From assembly GCA_018670085.1 (NCBI GenBank), contig JABHRS010000002.1:1-59981 (forward strand): 59,981 bases of DNA, read 5' to 3'. This stretch comes from an archaeon. GTDB taxonomy: Archaea > Nanobdellota > Nanobdellia > Woesearchaeales > GW2011-AR9. Made by a program: the position numbers and the translations under genes. The notes beneath the pieces are model-generated. The model searched no databases, was not told the origin of the DNA, and saw nothing but the letters and a program-made list of their open reading frames with translations. Below are positions 14,738-23,970 of the stretch, in pieces; the stretch's first letter is position 1; each line of letters begins with the position of its first letter.

Positions 14738-17292
14738 TGTTTGTTATCCGCAAATCCTTTTATTTCATTCTGGAACCTTTCAATAGTCTTCGGAATATGT
14801 TCCGGTTGCACCCTGAAGATATTTGCTACTTGTTCTAAAATTTCAGAATCACTGCCTTCGATGATCTCATTGTTTTCAACTTTAAGAGTTGGGTCGAATT
14901 CTTTACCTTTCTTACTTGCTTTACGTCCCTTCTTCCAAAGTTGAAAAAGTGCAGTTGCATATGAGACTAATTCTGATTGTTTGCAGTTTAGAAGTTCTGT
15001 TGCTTTGGTGATTACTTCACTTCCTTGCGCTGCTTGCTTCTCTGCAGCATTGCCTGCCATATAAGTAAGCCTAACTACACTGTCACTGATTTTTGTAGAT
15101 GAAGTGATTACAATTTGCTCAGCTTCACTAGTGTTGTTAAGGTGCGTTCCACCACAAGCTTGCACATCAATTCCCGCAATATCAACTATCCGTAAACTTT
15201 TTCCAGGCGCTACACCACCTTGATAAATTCGAACACCAAACTTGCTTTCAGCTTCAGCTCTTGGCATAAAAAACTTGTCAACAGTAATACCTGCCTTGAT
15301 TATTCGATTGGCTTCAGTTTGAATTTTGTCTTCTTCCTCTTTTGTTAAAGCTTGAAAGTGAGTAATATCTAAATGTGCACTGCTAACTTTTTTGTGTGCA
15401 CCTGCTTGGTTGATATGATTTCCTAAGATAGTCCTTGCAGCTGAACCCACAATATGCGCACTTGTATGATGCTGTGCTAATTGTTTTCTACGTTCGATGT
15501 CAATAACGCAGTCTACAGTATCCTTTACGCTAAATGGAACTGGCTCATTTAGAACATGAACAATATATTTTCCAACTCGGTGCAGTTCTGTTACCTTGAT
15601 GCCGGCAATAGTTCCGTTATCATGCTCTTGTCCACCACTAGTTGGATAAAAATAAGTTTCATTAAGAACTACTTTATTCCCATTTACATAAACTACCTCT
15701 GCTTGGAATTTTTCAGTGTTCCAATCAGCGTAATACATGATGTTGGTCTCTGGAACTTTACTTAGAGTTTTTTCACCGATGATAGTATCTTTCTTTTTGA
15801 CAGTTTTATTTTTGTTAGCTCTTTCTGCTTGAAGCTCAGAAACTTGTAAATAAAAATCATCAGGAACTTTGATTTTAATATTTTGTTCTAACGCAAATTC
15901 CCTAACTAATTCTGGTGTGATGCCATTGTTATCATACAATTCGATTAGTTGTTTGGTTGTGATTTGGTTAAGGTTGGTGTTTTTCAAAGTACTTGCTGCA
16001 TTCTTTTTTGATTCATTGTACTTTGCTTCTTCAACTTGGAGAATCATTAAAACGTCTTCAATGTTTTCTAATAGTTCAGGAAATAATTCCTTTAATTCTT
16101 CTGCGTGCCACCTGGCAATTTCTTCTAATCTAATGTCCCAGTTAAATTGGTCAATGAAACTTAAAGCACGTCTTAGGATGACTCGAAGATTGTATCCTCC
16201 GCCACTATTTGATGGAAGTTGTCCGTCATTAAGTGCTACTAAAAGTGCTCTTGAGTGTTCAGTAATTGCGTAAACTGCAACCATTGGCATGATTTGTTGC
16301 TTTAAAGATGCACCGTCTTTGATGTTAAGTTCTGCTGCAACTTCATTCCACGCTTTTTTGATGTCATCAACTTCATCAACATTTAACCGTCCAGCGAAAT
16401 TACTGAACTTGTTGAACAAATTTATATCGTACTCGATACTTGTACGCTGTTTTACTTTAGTTAGAGTCCTTGGAAAAATTGCTTCATACATGTTACTGGT
16501 TCCTTGACTGAACCAAGCGATCCGTTCCATACCCAAACCCATATCCAACACTTTCTGAGTCAGCTCTTTTGTATCTCCGTTTGGCAGTTGTTCATACATC
16601 ATGTAAACTTGATTAAAAAGTTCAAGCCCGGCTGAGAAAAATTCCATACAAGGTCCAAAGTTGCCGCCACCAGCCCAAGCATCTTCATGTAAAATGAGTT
16701 CTTGTTTGTCTAGTCCGATAACTTTTGTGAGATAATCGTAAATATCCTGAAAAGCTTCTTCTTGATTCCACTCATCTTTTGGTACAAATTGATGTTGACC
16801 AACCATCACAAATCCAATGCAATGTGAACCTGTGATCCCAATGTTATCAATGTCACCAAATCTTAAACAGAATTGCGGAATGACTAATCTTTTTGCAGGT
16901 GGATCTATTTCTCCTGTAACTACAAATGGTTGAAATGCTGCGATACTTGCGATTGTAAAATCAACAGTTGGATTCCACCTAGCTACAACAGGGTAACGTT
17001 TGATACTTTGATAATTTCGCTTTTGGAAATGTGTTTGAAAAGTATTCCACACATCTAAATAAGAAAGTTGTTGTTTGCAAAGTTTGTTGTTTGCAACACT
17101 GAAAACTCCGATACAAGAAGAGTCACCGCAAATTGTTCTTGTCTTGTCTTGTGCCCAGAAGTTTAAGTTACATTTTGTACAACTGGATCTTTGAAACCCT
17201 TCTTGTTTTAAGATACTAGTTGCGTAGTAAGAATCTGGATCTTGACTTGCTTTAACCTTAAGCTCAGCTTTTAGTTGTTTATCGGTTTTCAT
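14734..17292 (-). CDS. alaS: Alanyl-tRNA synthetase, archaeal type
   Basis: Encodes 852 residues. The archaeal N-terminal region with cysteine motifs (SSCTKCNLNFWAQ, ICGDSSC) precedes the class II catalytic core. AGGGNFGPCMEFF and MGLGMERIAW are core motifs. The editing domain shows HHTSAHIVGSAA and, later, VQACGGTHLNNT, the four zinc ligands that clear mischarged Ser/Gly. The C-terminal region after the editing domain is short, with no full C-Ala domain. Upstream partner of archease in a two-gene operon. Identification is secure. Confidence 0.97.
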   Translation of the reverse strand: MKTDKQLKAELKVKASQDPDSYYATSILKQEGFQRSSCTKCNLNFWAQDKTRTICGDSSCIGVFSVANNKLCKQQLSYLDVWNTFQTHFQKRNYQSIKRYPVVARWNPTVDFTIASIAAFQPFVVTGEIDPPAKRLVIPQFCLRFGDIDNIGITGSHCIGFVMVGQHQFVPKDEWNQEEAFQDIYDYLTKVIGLDKQELILHEDAWAGGGNFGPCMEFFSAGLELFNQVYMMYEQLPNGDTKELTQKVLDMGLGMERIAWFSQGTSNMYEAIFPRTLTKVKQRTSIEYDINLFNKFSNFAGRLNVDEVDDIKKAWNEVAAELNIKDGASLKQQIMPMVAVYAITEHSRALLVALNDGQLPSNSGGGYNLRVILRRALSFIDQFNWDIRLEEIARWHAEELKELFPELLENIEDVLMILQVEEAKYNESKKNAASTLKNTNLNQITTKQLIELYDNNGITPELVREFALEQNIKIKVPDDFYLQVSELQAERANKNKTVKKKDTIIGEKTLSKVPETNIMYYADWNTEKFQAEVVYVNGNKVVLNETYFYPTSGGQEHDNGTIAGIKVTELHRVGKYIVHVLNEPVPFSVKDTVDCVIDIERRKQLAQHHTSAHIVGSAARTILGNHINQAGAHKKVSSAHLDITHFQALTKEEEDKIQTEANRIIKAGITVDKFFMPRAEAESKFGVRIYQGGVAPGKSLRIVDIAGIDVQACGGTHLNNTSEAEQIVITSSTKISDSVVRLTYMAGNAAEKQAAQGSEVITKATELLNCKQSELVSYATALFQLWKKGRKASKKGKEFDPTLKVENNEIIEGSDSEILEQVANIFRVQPEHIPKTIERFQNEIKGFADNKQ

Positions 17293-17391
17293 CTGTATCT
17301 TTGAAGCTGCTGTTTCTTTTTATATTATTTGTGGCTTTGTTACAGTTTAGATCGAGCAAACCCTTATATACGCTGAAAAGTTTCTTTTGAT

Positions 17392-17781
17392 GTGGCAATC
17401 TCAGATATTCCAGCGAATACGCTCCCAGAACCTTTGCAACTAGCATTGCAAGAAATTATTGGGACAGTTGGACCAGTACTTGAATGGCTAAGTTGGTTAC
17501 TTGGAGGATTGTTTGGATTATATGTGGTTTATTTTCTGATCAGATTATATCTTGACTACAAAAGAATTAATGTTTTGAAAAGAGTAGAAAAAGATGTGAA
17601 GTTTCTGAAGCAACGTTCGCTTAGTGAAGAAGAGCTTGAGCAATTGAGAGTGATTTTAAGTACAAAGGTAGGCGTTGCTAAGAAGAAAAAAGTTGGTTCT
17701 AAAAAATCTGTGAAGCGTGAAGTTGCTAAGGGTTCTAGTAAGAAGAAGAAGAGTTCTAAAGTAAATAAAAGAAAAAAGTAA
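17392..17781 (+). CDS. Small membrane protein with lysine-rich tail
   Basis: Encodes 129 residues from a GTG at 17392 placed 26 bases after the TATA box CTTATATACG, consistent with a leaderless start. One or two hydrophobic segments (residues about 28-58, WLSWLLGGLFGLYVVYFLI) are followed by a cationic helix and a Lys/Ser-rich tail that would be cytoplasmic and could touch nucleic acid or the membrane surface. No family is recognised, and function is unknown. Confidence 0.65.
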   Translation: MAISDIPANTLPEPLQLALQEIIGTVGPVLEWLSWLLGGLFGLYVVYFLIRLYLDYKRINVLKRVEKDVKFLKQRSLSEEELEQLRVILSTKVGVAKKKKVGSKKSVKREVAKGSSKKKKSSKVNKRKK

Positions 17782-17788
17782 ACAGAAA

Positions 17789-18394
17789 TTATTTCTCGTA
17801 CCTAAAACTTCGATGAAAACTATCATCATCAGGAGTTGCAGTTAATCCAAGTTCTTTAGTAAACAGATTATGTACATCATATAAAACAGAAAGAATTGAT
17901 TTATACTTTACTCGATTTCCACCTACGCCTTCTTGTGAAGTGTTAGGCCCATAAATTGTTAACTTTCTGCCTTCTGTTTGAAACCTATAAGTTACTGCAT
18001 TAAAACAATCTAACATTTCTGGGTCATCTTCTGGAAGTCCAGCTATAGCATGACCAGGTTCAACGCGATCAAATAACCTGGCATATGAAGGTGACGGATG
18101 AATAATTTGGTAAGTATCCGGTGCTTTTACTGAATAAACATCTCCATTTTTTGGAGCAAATGTTAGATACACACTTTCTCCTGCTTGAGGGATTTGTTGC
18201 CCACCAAATAAATCAGAATAATTACTTGGTTCTCTAGTTGACAAAAAAGGTTCAAGTTTGAAAAATCCTCTGCGTTTACTCATTGGAATAAATTGATACT
18301 CTCTTCCAATAACTGTAGGAGGAAATAGAGCTACTAGTTCAGTTAAATTAGAACTTACTGAACCAAGTAATCCAGTTAATTTATTTAATGTCAT
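17789..18394 (-). CDS. Hypothetical protein, 201 residues
   Basis: The start is supported by a TATA box (TTTTATATAAA) about 24 bases upstream. It appears soluble and beta-rich, with no signal peptide. It stands alone, convergent with the small membrane protein gene (8 bases apart) and divergent from ArgRS. I see no recognisable motif. Confidence 0.6.
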   Translation of the reverse strand: MTLNKLTGLLGSVSSNLTELVALFPPTVIGREYQFIPMSKRRGFFKLEPFLSTREPSNYSDLFGGQQIPQAGESVYLTFAPKNGDVYSVKAPDTYQIIHPSPSYARLFDRVEPGHAIAGLPEDDPEMLDCFNAVTYRFQTEGRKLTIYGPNTSQEGVGGNRVKYKSILSVLYDVHNLFTKELGLTATPDDDSFHRSFRYEK

Positions 18395-18497
18395 AGTTGG
18401 TTTTATTTAGATATTTATATAAAAATATCCATTATTGAAACATTAAGAGAATTATCGACCACAACCCTTTTATACAATTTCTAATACTTAAAAGTCT

Positions 18498-20210
18498 ATG
18501 AGTTTTAAAGATGAATTAATTGCTGTTTTAGCCAAAGAAACTAAACTTTCTACTGATGACGTTGCACAAGTACTTAGCGTTCCACCAGACCCAAAACTTG
18601 GCGACTTTGCATTTCCATGTTTTAAAGTTGCAGCTATGCTTAAGATGTCACCTAAAGATGCTGCTGACAGATTGAATCAAGAGATGAAAAAACCAGAATG
18701 GATTAGTAGTACAGCAGTTGTTGGACCATATTTGAATTTCTACGTCGACAAAATAAAACTTGCTGAATCAGTACTGAATGAAATCTCTTTGAAGAAAGAA
18801 AAATATGGTTTGGCAGAAGAAGGCACTAAAGAAACTATCATGGTGGAATTTTTTCACGCAAACACACACAAGGGAGTACACATTGGACACTTACGTAATA
18901 TCAGTTTAGGGTCAGCACTTTGTAACGTACTTGAGGCTAGTGGATACAAAGTGATCAGAGTTAATTATCAAGGAGACATTGGACCGCATGTTGCTAAATG
19001 TATCTGGGCCTACAAAAAGTATCAAGATGAATTAGAAGTTCCAAAAATTAATAGAGGAATATGGCTTGGAAAATTGTACGCGAGAGGAAGCCAAGAGATC
19101 AAAGGCGATGCTGCAGCCGAAGAAGAGATCAGAGAAATTACTCGGAAAATGTATGAACACAATGATCCAGAAATTGAAGAACTTTGGAAAAAAACTAGAC
19201 AATGGTGTTTAGATGATTTTGATATTTTTTATAAGAAATTTGGATTAAAATATGATAGATTATACTATGAAAGTGAAGCTGAAATTCCTGGGAAAAAAGT
19301 AATGGCAGAATTATTGGAGAAAGGAGTTGCTGAAAAAAGCGATGGAGCAATTATTGTAAATTTAGAGAAATATGGTCTGAATATTTATGTCGCAATCACA
19401 GGCAAAGGCTATCCAACATACCAAGGAAAAGATATGGGATTAGCTGAGATTAAACAAAAAGAATACAAATTTGATCGCAGTGTACATGTAGTTGGATCAG
19501 AACAAGAACTATTCTTTAAACAAGTTTTCAAAACATATGAACTGAACAATTCACCAATGTTCGAAAAAGCTTACCATTTAAGTTATGGGTTAGTTAATTT
19601 ACCAGAAGGGAAAATGAGCTCCCGACTTGGAACCATGATCTTGTATGAAGACTTAGTAGTCAAAATGCTTGAACATGTAAGCAAAGAAATTGTAGAAAGA
19701 CATCCTGACTTGAGTTCAGAGGAAATTGAATCACGAGCAGAGAAAATAGCATTTGGAGCATTGAAGTATTCTATGCAGTCAAAAGAAAATCAAAGAAGAA
19801 TGACTTTTGATTGGAAACATGCACTTGACTTACATGGAGACACAGGACCTTACATTCAATATGCACACGCAAGAGCGAGTAGTATTTTACGAAAAGCAAA
19901 GTTTGATAACAAAAAATCGAGCGATGTTGATTTTTCAAAATTAGATAGTGCAGTTGAAAAAAAGATTTTAATGCAACTTGGAAAATTTAGTGAAGTTGTT
20001 GAAGAGGCTGCAGAGAAGTATAAACCTTATTTGATCGCACATTTTGTGTTAAACCTGTCTCAGCAGTTTAATGAGTTTTATCACGCAGAACAAGTTTTAA
20101 GTGAAGATAAAGCATTACAAACTGCGCGGCTGTTATTAGTTGATTCTGTACGTCAAGTACTTGCTAATGGTTTAAAGCTACTTGGAATTGCAGCACCAGA
20201 TGAGATGTGA
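18498..20210 (+). CDS. argS: Arginyl-tRNA synthetase
   Basis: Encodes 570 residues. It has an N-terminal Add1-like region (residues 1-85 with GDFAFPCF), the class I HIGH motif in FFHANTHKGVHIGHLRN (about residue 130), the KMSKS counterpart EGKMSSRLGTM, and a helical DALR anticodon-binding domain at the end (LNLSQQFNEFYHAEQVL). It charges tRNA-Arg. A TATA box 24 bases upstream gives a leaderless start. The ITPase gene follows 30 bases downstream. Confidence 0.97.
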   Translation: MSFKDELIAVLAKETKLSTDDVAQVLSVPPDPKLGDFAFPCFKVAAMLKMSPKDAADRLNQEMKKPEWISSTAVVGPYLNFYVDKIKLAESVLNEISLKKEKYGLAEEGTKETIMVEFFHANTHKGVHIGHLRNISLGSALCNVLEASGYKVIRVNYQGDIGPHVAKCIWAYKKYQDELEVPKINRGIWLGKLYARGSQEIKGDAAAEEEIREITRKMYEHNDPEIEELWKKTRQWCLDDFDIFYKKFGLKYDRLYYESEAEIPGKKVMAELLEKGVAEKSDGAIIVNLEKYGLNIYVAITGKGYPTYQGKDMGLAEIKQKEYKFDRSVHVVGSEQELFFKQVFKTYELNNSPMFEKAYHLSYGLVNLPEGKMSSRLGTMILYEDLVVKMLEHVSKEIVERHPDLSSEEIESRAEKIAFGALKYSMQSKENQRRMTFDWKHALDLHGDTGPYIQYAHARASSILRKAKFDNKKSSDVDFSKLDSAVEKKILMQLGKFSEVVEEAAEKYKPYLIAHFVLNLSQQFNEFYHAEQVLSEDKALQTARLLLVDSVRQVLANGLKLLGIAAPDEM

Positions 20211-20240
20211 GAGATACTTTTTAGGAGTTAAGAGAAAAAG

Positions 20241-20780
20241 ATGACACTGTATTTTATTACTGGAAATTCGCACAAATTTGCTGAAGCAAAGCAGATCATT
20301 TCTGATGTTGAACAAGTTAAATTGGATTTAGATGAAATTCAATCAATGGATCCAAAGGAGATCATTGAACATAAGCTAAGACATGCGATGAAGCAACACA
20401 AAGGACCATTATTTTGCGAAGATGTATCACTTTGTATTAACGCCTTGAATGGATTTCCTGGACCACTAGTTAAATTTTGGAATAAATCTGGGTCAGTTGA
20501 AAACAGAGTTAAAAGAGTGCATTTATCTGACGATCACAGAGCAACTGTGATTTGTACAATTGGATACTTTGATGGCAAAGAAACGCAATTTTTCTTAGGA
20601 TCAGTCGAGGGAAAAATAGTTGTTCCAAGAGAGAATAGTGATTTTGGTTTTGATCCAATTTTTGAAGTTGCAAGTTCTGGAAAAACATTCGCTGAAATGA
20701 CAGTAGAAGAAAAAAATAAAGTCAGCCACAGGGCAATAGCACTTTCAAAACTGAAATATTTTCTAGATTCAAAGAATTAA
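20241..20780 (+). CDS. XTP/dITP pyrophosphatase (HAM1/RdgB family)
   Basis: Encodes 179 residues. The start LYFITGNSHKFAEAK, LFCEDVSLCINALNGFPGPLVKF and NSDFGFDPIF are the nucleotide-binding blocks of the HAM1/RdgB family, and FAEMTVEEKNKVSHRAIA is the conserved C-terminal motif. It removes inosine and xanthosine triphosphates from the nucleotide pool. The usual SxDSGL is changed to CEDVSLCI, still keeping the acidic residue. AGGAG upstream and the short gap suggest cotranscription with argS. Confidence 0.93.
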   Translation: MTLYFITGNSHKFAEAKQIISDVEQVKLDLDEIQSMDPKEIIEHKLRHAMKQHKGPLFCEDVSLCINALNGFPGPLVKFWNKSGSVENRVKRVHLSDDHRATVICTIGYFDGKETQFFLGSVEGKIVVPRENSDFGFDPIFEVASSGKTFAEMTVEEKNKVSHRAIALSKLKYFLDSKN

Positions 20781-20781
20781 A

Positions 20782-21213
20782 TCAAACATCTAATTTCTGT
20801 TTCCCAGTTTTCACATGTTTTTTTAATTGAGATATTTTGCTAAGTAGTCCACCTGCAATGAAAAGTTCGATACCTGAAGACGCCAAAGAAACTGATACAA
20901 AAAAAGTTGGAATAAATCCAAAGCTTAGTTGAAAGTGAGTAACTAAGAAAGCTAATAGACTTAAAAGTGCATAACTGCAGATGTAAAAAATTGGTAAAAT
21001 ATAATAGACGTGTTCAACACGATATTTTCTAAATAATGAGATTACAAAAAAAGTTGATATAAACCAAATTAAAGCAAAGAGACCAATGAACAAAGTATAC
21101 CAAGCTTGCTGCCAACCAAAAAAGAAAGATATGCCTTCTGTTAAACCAATTGCCCCACTGATTAACGCAATAAACAGATATATCTGAACAACCACATCAC
21201 CAAAATGCCTCAT
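20782..21213 (-). CDS. Four-helix membrane protein of unknown function
   Basis: Encodes 143 residues with four hydrophobic segments (about 8-30, 36-60, 72-95, 100-125) and a short cationic C-terminus. No motif is recognised. TATA box CATATAAAC about 25 bases upstream supports the start. The gene is convergent with the ITPase gene, one base apart. Confidence 0.7.
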   Translation of the reverse strand: MRHFGDVVVQIYLFIALISGAIGLTEGISFFFGWQQAWYTLFIGLFALIWFISTFFVISLFRKYRVEHVYYILPIFYICSYALLSLLAFLVTHFQLSFGFIPTFFVSVSLASSGIELFIAGGLLSKISQLKKHVKTGKQKLDV

Positions 21214-21313
21214 AGTATTTGGAAGGTAATTGTTGTTTATATGTGTTACTTCTTTATGAAGAAAGAAATGAGAGAAAATAAAGAAAAATTTATTCTGTTA
21301 TTCTATGATTCTG

Positions 21314-21550
21314 TTATTCTATTTTAGATAAAGCATCATCAATTAATTTTGGATTGTAACCTACAATAATTGCTGAACCTATTTGAAGCACAGGAGTACC
21401 CATCTGCCCACTAATGTCAATCATCTCTTTTCTAGCTGGTTTATCTTCAGTTAGATCCTTTTCTTCAAAACCACGCTTTTTCTTCTTCAGATGAGCCTTA
21501 GCTTTTGTTGACCATTCACAAGTTGGTGTTGTATAGATGATTACTGCCAT
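21314..21550 (-). CDS. Glutaredoxin-like protein with CxxS active site
   Basis: Encodes 78 residues of thioredoxin fold: VIIYTTPTCEWSTKAK at the N-terminus, GTPVLQIGSAIIVGYNP with the cis-proline and substrate-binding residues. The active site is Cys-Glu-Trp-Ser instead of CPYC, so it is a monothiol form that could deglutathionylate or pass metal clusters rather than reduce disulfides by the dithiol route. TATA box 26 bases upstream. Confidence 0.85.
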   Translation of the reverse strand: MAVIIYTTPTCEWSTKAKAHLKKKKRGFEEKDLTEDKPARKEMIDISGQMGTPVLQIGSAIIVGYNPKLIDDALSKIE

Positions 21551-21689
21551 ATACTCAGAGATTGTGCTGGTTATATTTATGTGTTGTGATTGTGAGTACA
21601 GATTAAATGAGATAGCGTGTTTTTGTTCTTTGTTAAAGATGATATATATCAGAAAGCTTTATAAATAACCCTAAATCCGACAAGATGTT

Positions 21690-21998
21690 ATGAAAATTCC
21701 TAAAGTTCAGAAAAGACTCTGTAGAAAGTGTAAAACTCATACAGAACATAAGCTTGCTCAGAATAAGAGAAAAACTGCAAGTTCCTTAAGTAAAGGAAGT
21801 AAAGTTCGAGCTAAACGTCGTGGTCTTGCACGTGGTAACGGTGGACATGGTAGATATTCAAAACCTGCTGTGACTAAGTTTAAACGAACAGGAGCAAAAT
21901 CAACCAAGAAGACTGATTTTAGATACACATGTCAAGTATGTAAGAAAAGCTCAATTCAAGCTAAAGGAATTCGTAGTAAACGAGTAGAATTAGTATAA
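21690..21998 (+). CDS. rpl44e: Ribosomal protein L44e (eL42)
   Basis: Encodes 102 residues. Zinc-ribbon cysteines occur in RLCRKCKTHTEHK and YTCQVCKKSS, with the basic glycine-rich middle (RRGLARGNGGHGRYSKP) typical of the archaeal/eukaryotic protein near the tRNA E site. First gene of the conserved archaeal order L44e-S27e-aIF2alpha-Nop10, with a TATA box near 21658. Confidence 0.97.
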   Translation: MKIPKVQKRLCRKCKTHTEHKLAQNKRKTASSLSKGSKVRAKRRGLARGNGGHGRYSKPAVTKFKRTGAKSTKKTDFRYTCQVCKKSSIQAKGIRSKRVELV

Positions 21999-22015
21999 AT
22001 CCAGGTTATAATAAT

Positions 22016-22192
22016 ATGAAAACGCAAACAAATTCAAAATTTATTAAAGTACGTTGCCCAAAGTGTAAAAATGAACAAACTATCTTTGGAAATGCATCAA
22101 CTACAGTAAGTTGCCTTGTGTGCTCAAGAGAACTTGTCTACCCAACTGGTGGAAAATCAAAGATTTCTGCACGTGTGCTTGAGATCTTTTAG
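22016..22192 (+). CDS. rps27e: Ribosomal protein S27e (eS27)
   Basis: Encodes 58 residues: FIKVRCPKCKNEQTIFGNAS then VSCLVCSRELVYPTGGKSKI, four zinc-binding cysteines in the S27e pattern. It starts 17 bases after L44e, with AGGTT upstream. Length matches archaeal S27e. It is too short to be caught by usual length cut-offs but is unmistakable. Confidence 0.96.
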   Translation: MKTQTNSKFIKVRCPKCKNEQTIFGNASTTVSCLVCSRELVYPTGGKSKISARVLEIF

Positions 22193-22270
22193 ATCTTTAC
22201 AGCAAATTTTATTTTTATTACTTGTTATTTAAAGATAAATTTATTAGGCAAACAGCCTTAAATTCATACA

Positions 22271-23059
22271 ATGTTATACAAACACGCCGGATTGCCAGAT
22301 GAAGGAGAAATTGTTCTTTGTAGGGTTACCAAGATATTTCCTAATTCTGTGTTTGCGCAAATGGTTGAATATAGCGATTCTGGAATGATTCACATTAGTG
22401 AAATTGCACCAGGTAGAATTCGAAACTTACGTGAATATGTTAAAGTTGGAAAACAAATTGTTTGTGTAGTACTTCGAGTTAAAAAAGATCGAGGACATAT
22501 TGATTTATCATTACGTAGAGTTGGAACTGGAGCTAAACTTCGTAAACTCGATGAGATTAAACAAGAGTTAAAAGCTGAACAAGTGCTTGCAAAACTTGCT
22601 AAAAAGCTAGAGATGAAAACTGAAGACTTGTATAAAAAAGTTTCAGAAATTGCTTTTGAACATTATTCTTATGTACATTCTGCTTTCAAAGAATTTGTAG
22701 CTGGGAAAGTTACCTTTGAAGAATTAGGATTTGATAGTAAACTAGCTTCTGAGTTAAATGTTGCAGTAAAGGAGAAATTCAAAGAACCAGTTGCGACTTT
22801 CCGTGGAGAAATTGAACTACACACTTATGCAAGTGATGGAGTTTTAAGGGTTCGAAAAACACTTAGCAAAATTGCAGAGTTACGTGAAGATATGCAAGTT
22901 GTTTATTTAGGTGCAGGAAAATATAAATTCACATTCGTTGATAAAGAAATTAAAGCAGCTGAGAAAGATATTTCAGCAATTGAAAAAATCTTAAGTAAAT
23001 TTCAAGATAAAGTTTCTAATTTTGGTTTTAGTCGAGAGAAAGCTGATTTTAATGCATAG
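22271..23059 (+). CDS. eif2a: Translation initiation factor aIF2 subunit alpha
   Basis: Encodes 262 residues. The N-terminal S1/OB domain (GEIVLCRVTKIFPNSVFAQMVEY, HISEIAPGRIRNLREYVKVG) leads into a helical domain and a C-terminal alpha/beta domain that contacts the gamma subunit. The protein helps deliver initiator Met-tRNA to the 30S subunit. The serine-containing loop known from eukaryotes is followed by RNLREYV as in other archaea. Third gene of the ribosomal operon. Confidence 0.96.
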   Translation: MLYKHAGLPDEGEIVLCRVTKIFPNSVFAQMVEYSDSGMIHISEIAPGRIRNLREYVKVGKQIVCVVLRVKKDRGHIDLSLRRVGTGAKLRKLDEIKQELKAEQVLAKLAKKLEMKTEDLYKKVSEIAFEHYSYVHSAFKEFVAGKVTFEELGFDSKLASELNVAVKEKFKEPVATFRGEIELHTYASDGVLRVRKTLSKIAELREDMQVVYLGAGKYKFTFVDKEIKAAEKDISAIEKILSKFQDKVSNFGFSREKADFNA

Positions 23060-23067
23060 GTGTTAAG

Positions 23068-23244
23068 ATGAAAAAAATTCTAATTTGTGAATCTTGTCAC
23101 AAGTACACTATGAAACAAGAGTGCCCTGAGTGTTCTGGGAAAACAGTGGAAGCAAAACCTGGTAAGTTCTCTTTAGATGATAAGTACGCTTCGTATCGTC
23201 GTGAAGTTAAGGAGAAAGAAAGGGAAGAGAAAGGTTTAGTTTGA
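23068..23244 (+). CDS. nop10: H/ACA snoRNP protein Nop10
   Basis: Encodes 58 residues: ILICESCHKYTMKQECPECSGKT is the zinc ribbon of archaeal Nop10, then PGKFSLDDKYASYRREVK, the helix that binds Cbf5. It is needed for guide-RNA-directed pseudouridylation. AGGTG lies just before the ATG, and the gene follows aIF2alpha by 8 bases, the usual archaeal arrangement. Confidence 0.95.
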   Translation: MKKILICESCHKYTMKQECPECSGKTVEAKPGKFSLDDKYASYRREVKEKEREEKGLV

Positions 23245-23255
23245 TTATTTTTTAG

Positions 23256-23912
23256 TTAATCATTCAACACTTTATTTATTTTAGTAATAGGTTTGATCAA
23301 TTTTGCAAACTTCTTCATGATATATTTAATATCTTCAGTAAACATTTCAGGATGTTGTGTCAGTTCCTCTTTTAATTCATCTCTTGAAAATACCTGAATC
23401 CCACAAGATTCCTGATCAATAAAACGAATTGAACCATCATAATATCCAATATATATTTGAGTCATGTTAGGTTCAACCCATTCTTTTTGGTCTTGTCCTT
23501 TCCTTGATGATTGATAATTATCTAAAAAGGCTACCTTCTTTAAAATTGCCAACACATGCAAATCAGTTGTTGCAACACTATGCTCAAATTCTTCTTCTTT
23601 TACAATAGTTGAAGGTATTCCCAATTCTTCTGCGCATTCTTTAAGCATAGTTAAATCAAAACTTTCTCCAGCAGCTACATGCCCACCAATAGTTTTATCC
23701 CAAAGCCCAGCATTGTCTCCTTTCCATTTAGAACGACGTTGCAAAATAATTCTTCCATTTGAAGTAAGTAAAAATAAACGAACATGTTTGTGACGAGTAG
23801 AAACTTTTCCAGTTTTAATAAACTCTTTACGCATCTCTTCATGAAGAGCCTTTTTCTCCTTTTGTCCAATAAGTTCCCCTTCAGAAGAGTACACTTCAAG
23901 CATTTCTTTCAT
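23256..23912 (-). CDS. NUDIX hydrolase, IPP-isomerase-like
   Basis: Encodes 218 residues. The Nudix box is present (GGHVAAGESFD...KECAEELGI) with Lys in place of the usual Arg. The preceding HKHVRLFLLTSNGRIILQRRS and the start LEVYSSEGELIGQKEK resemble the IDI/YfcD branch of Nudix enzymes. Possible substrates are isopentenyl diphosphate or nucleotide derivatives; the sequence does not decide. A TATA box 24 bases upstream supports ATG 23912. It separates Nop10 from PAC2, which are often adjacent in archaea. Confidence 0.85.
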   Translation of the reverse strand: MKEMLEVYSSEGELIGQKEKKALHEEMRKEFIKTGKVSTRHKHVRLFLLTSNGRIILQRRSKWKGDNAGLWDKTIGGHVAAGESFDLTMLKECAEELGIPSTIVKEEEFEHSVATTDLHVLAILKKVAFLDNYQSSRKGQDQKEWVEPNMTQIYIGYYDGSIRFIDQESCGIQVFSRDELKEELTQHPEMFTEDIKYIMKKFAKLIKPITKINKVLND

Positions 23913-23970
23913 AGAATGGTAGAAACAGGACTACATTAAAAATGTTTAGGAAAAAAGAATGAATTAGTGA

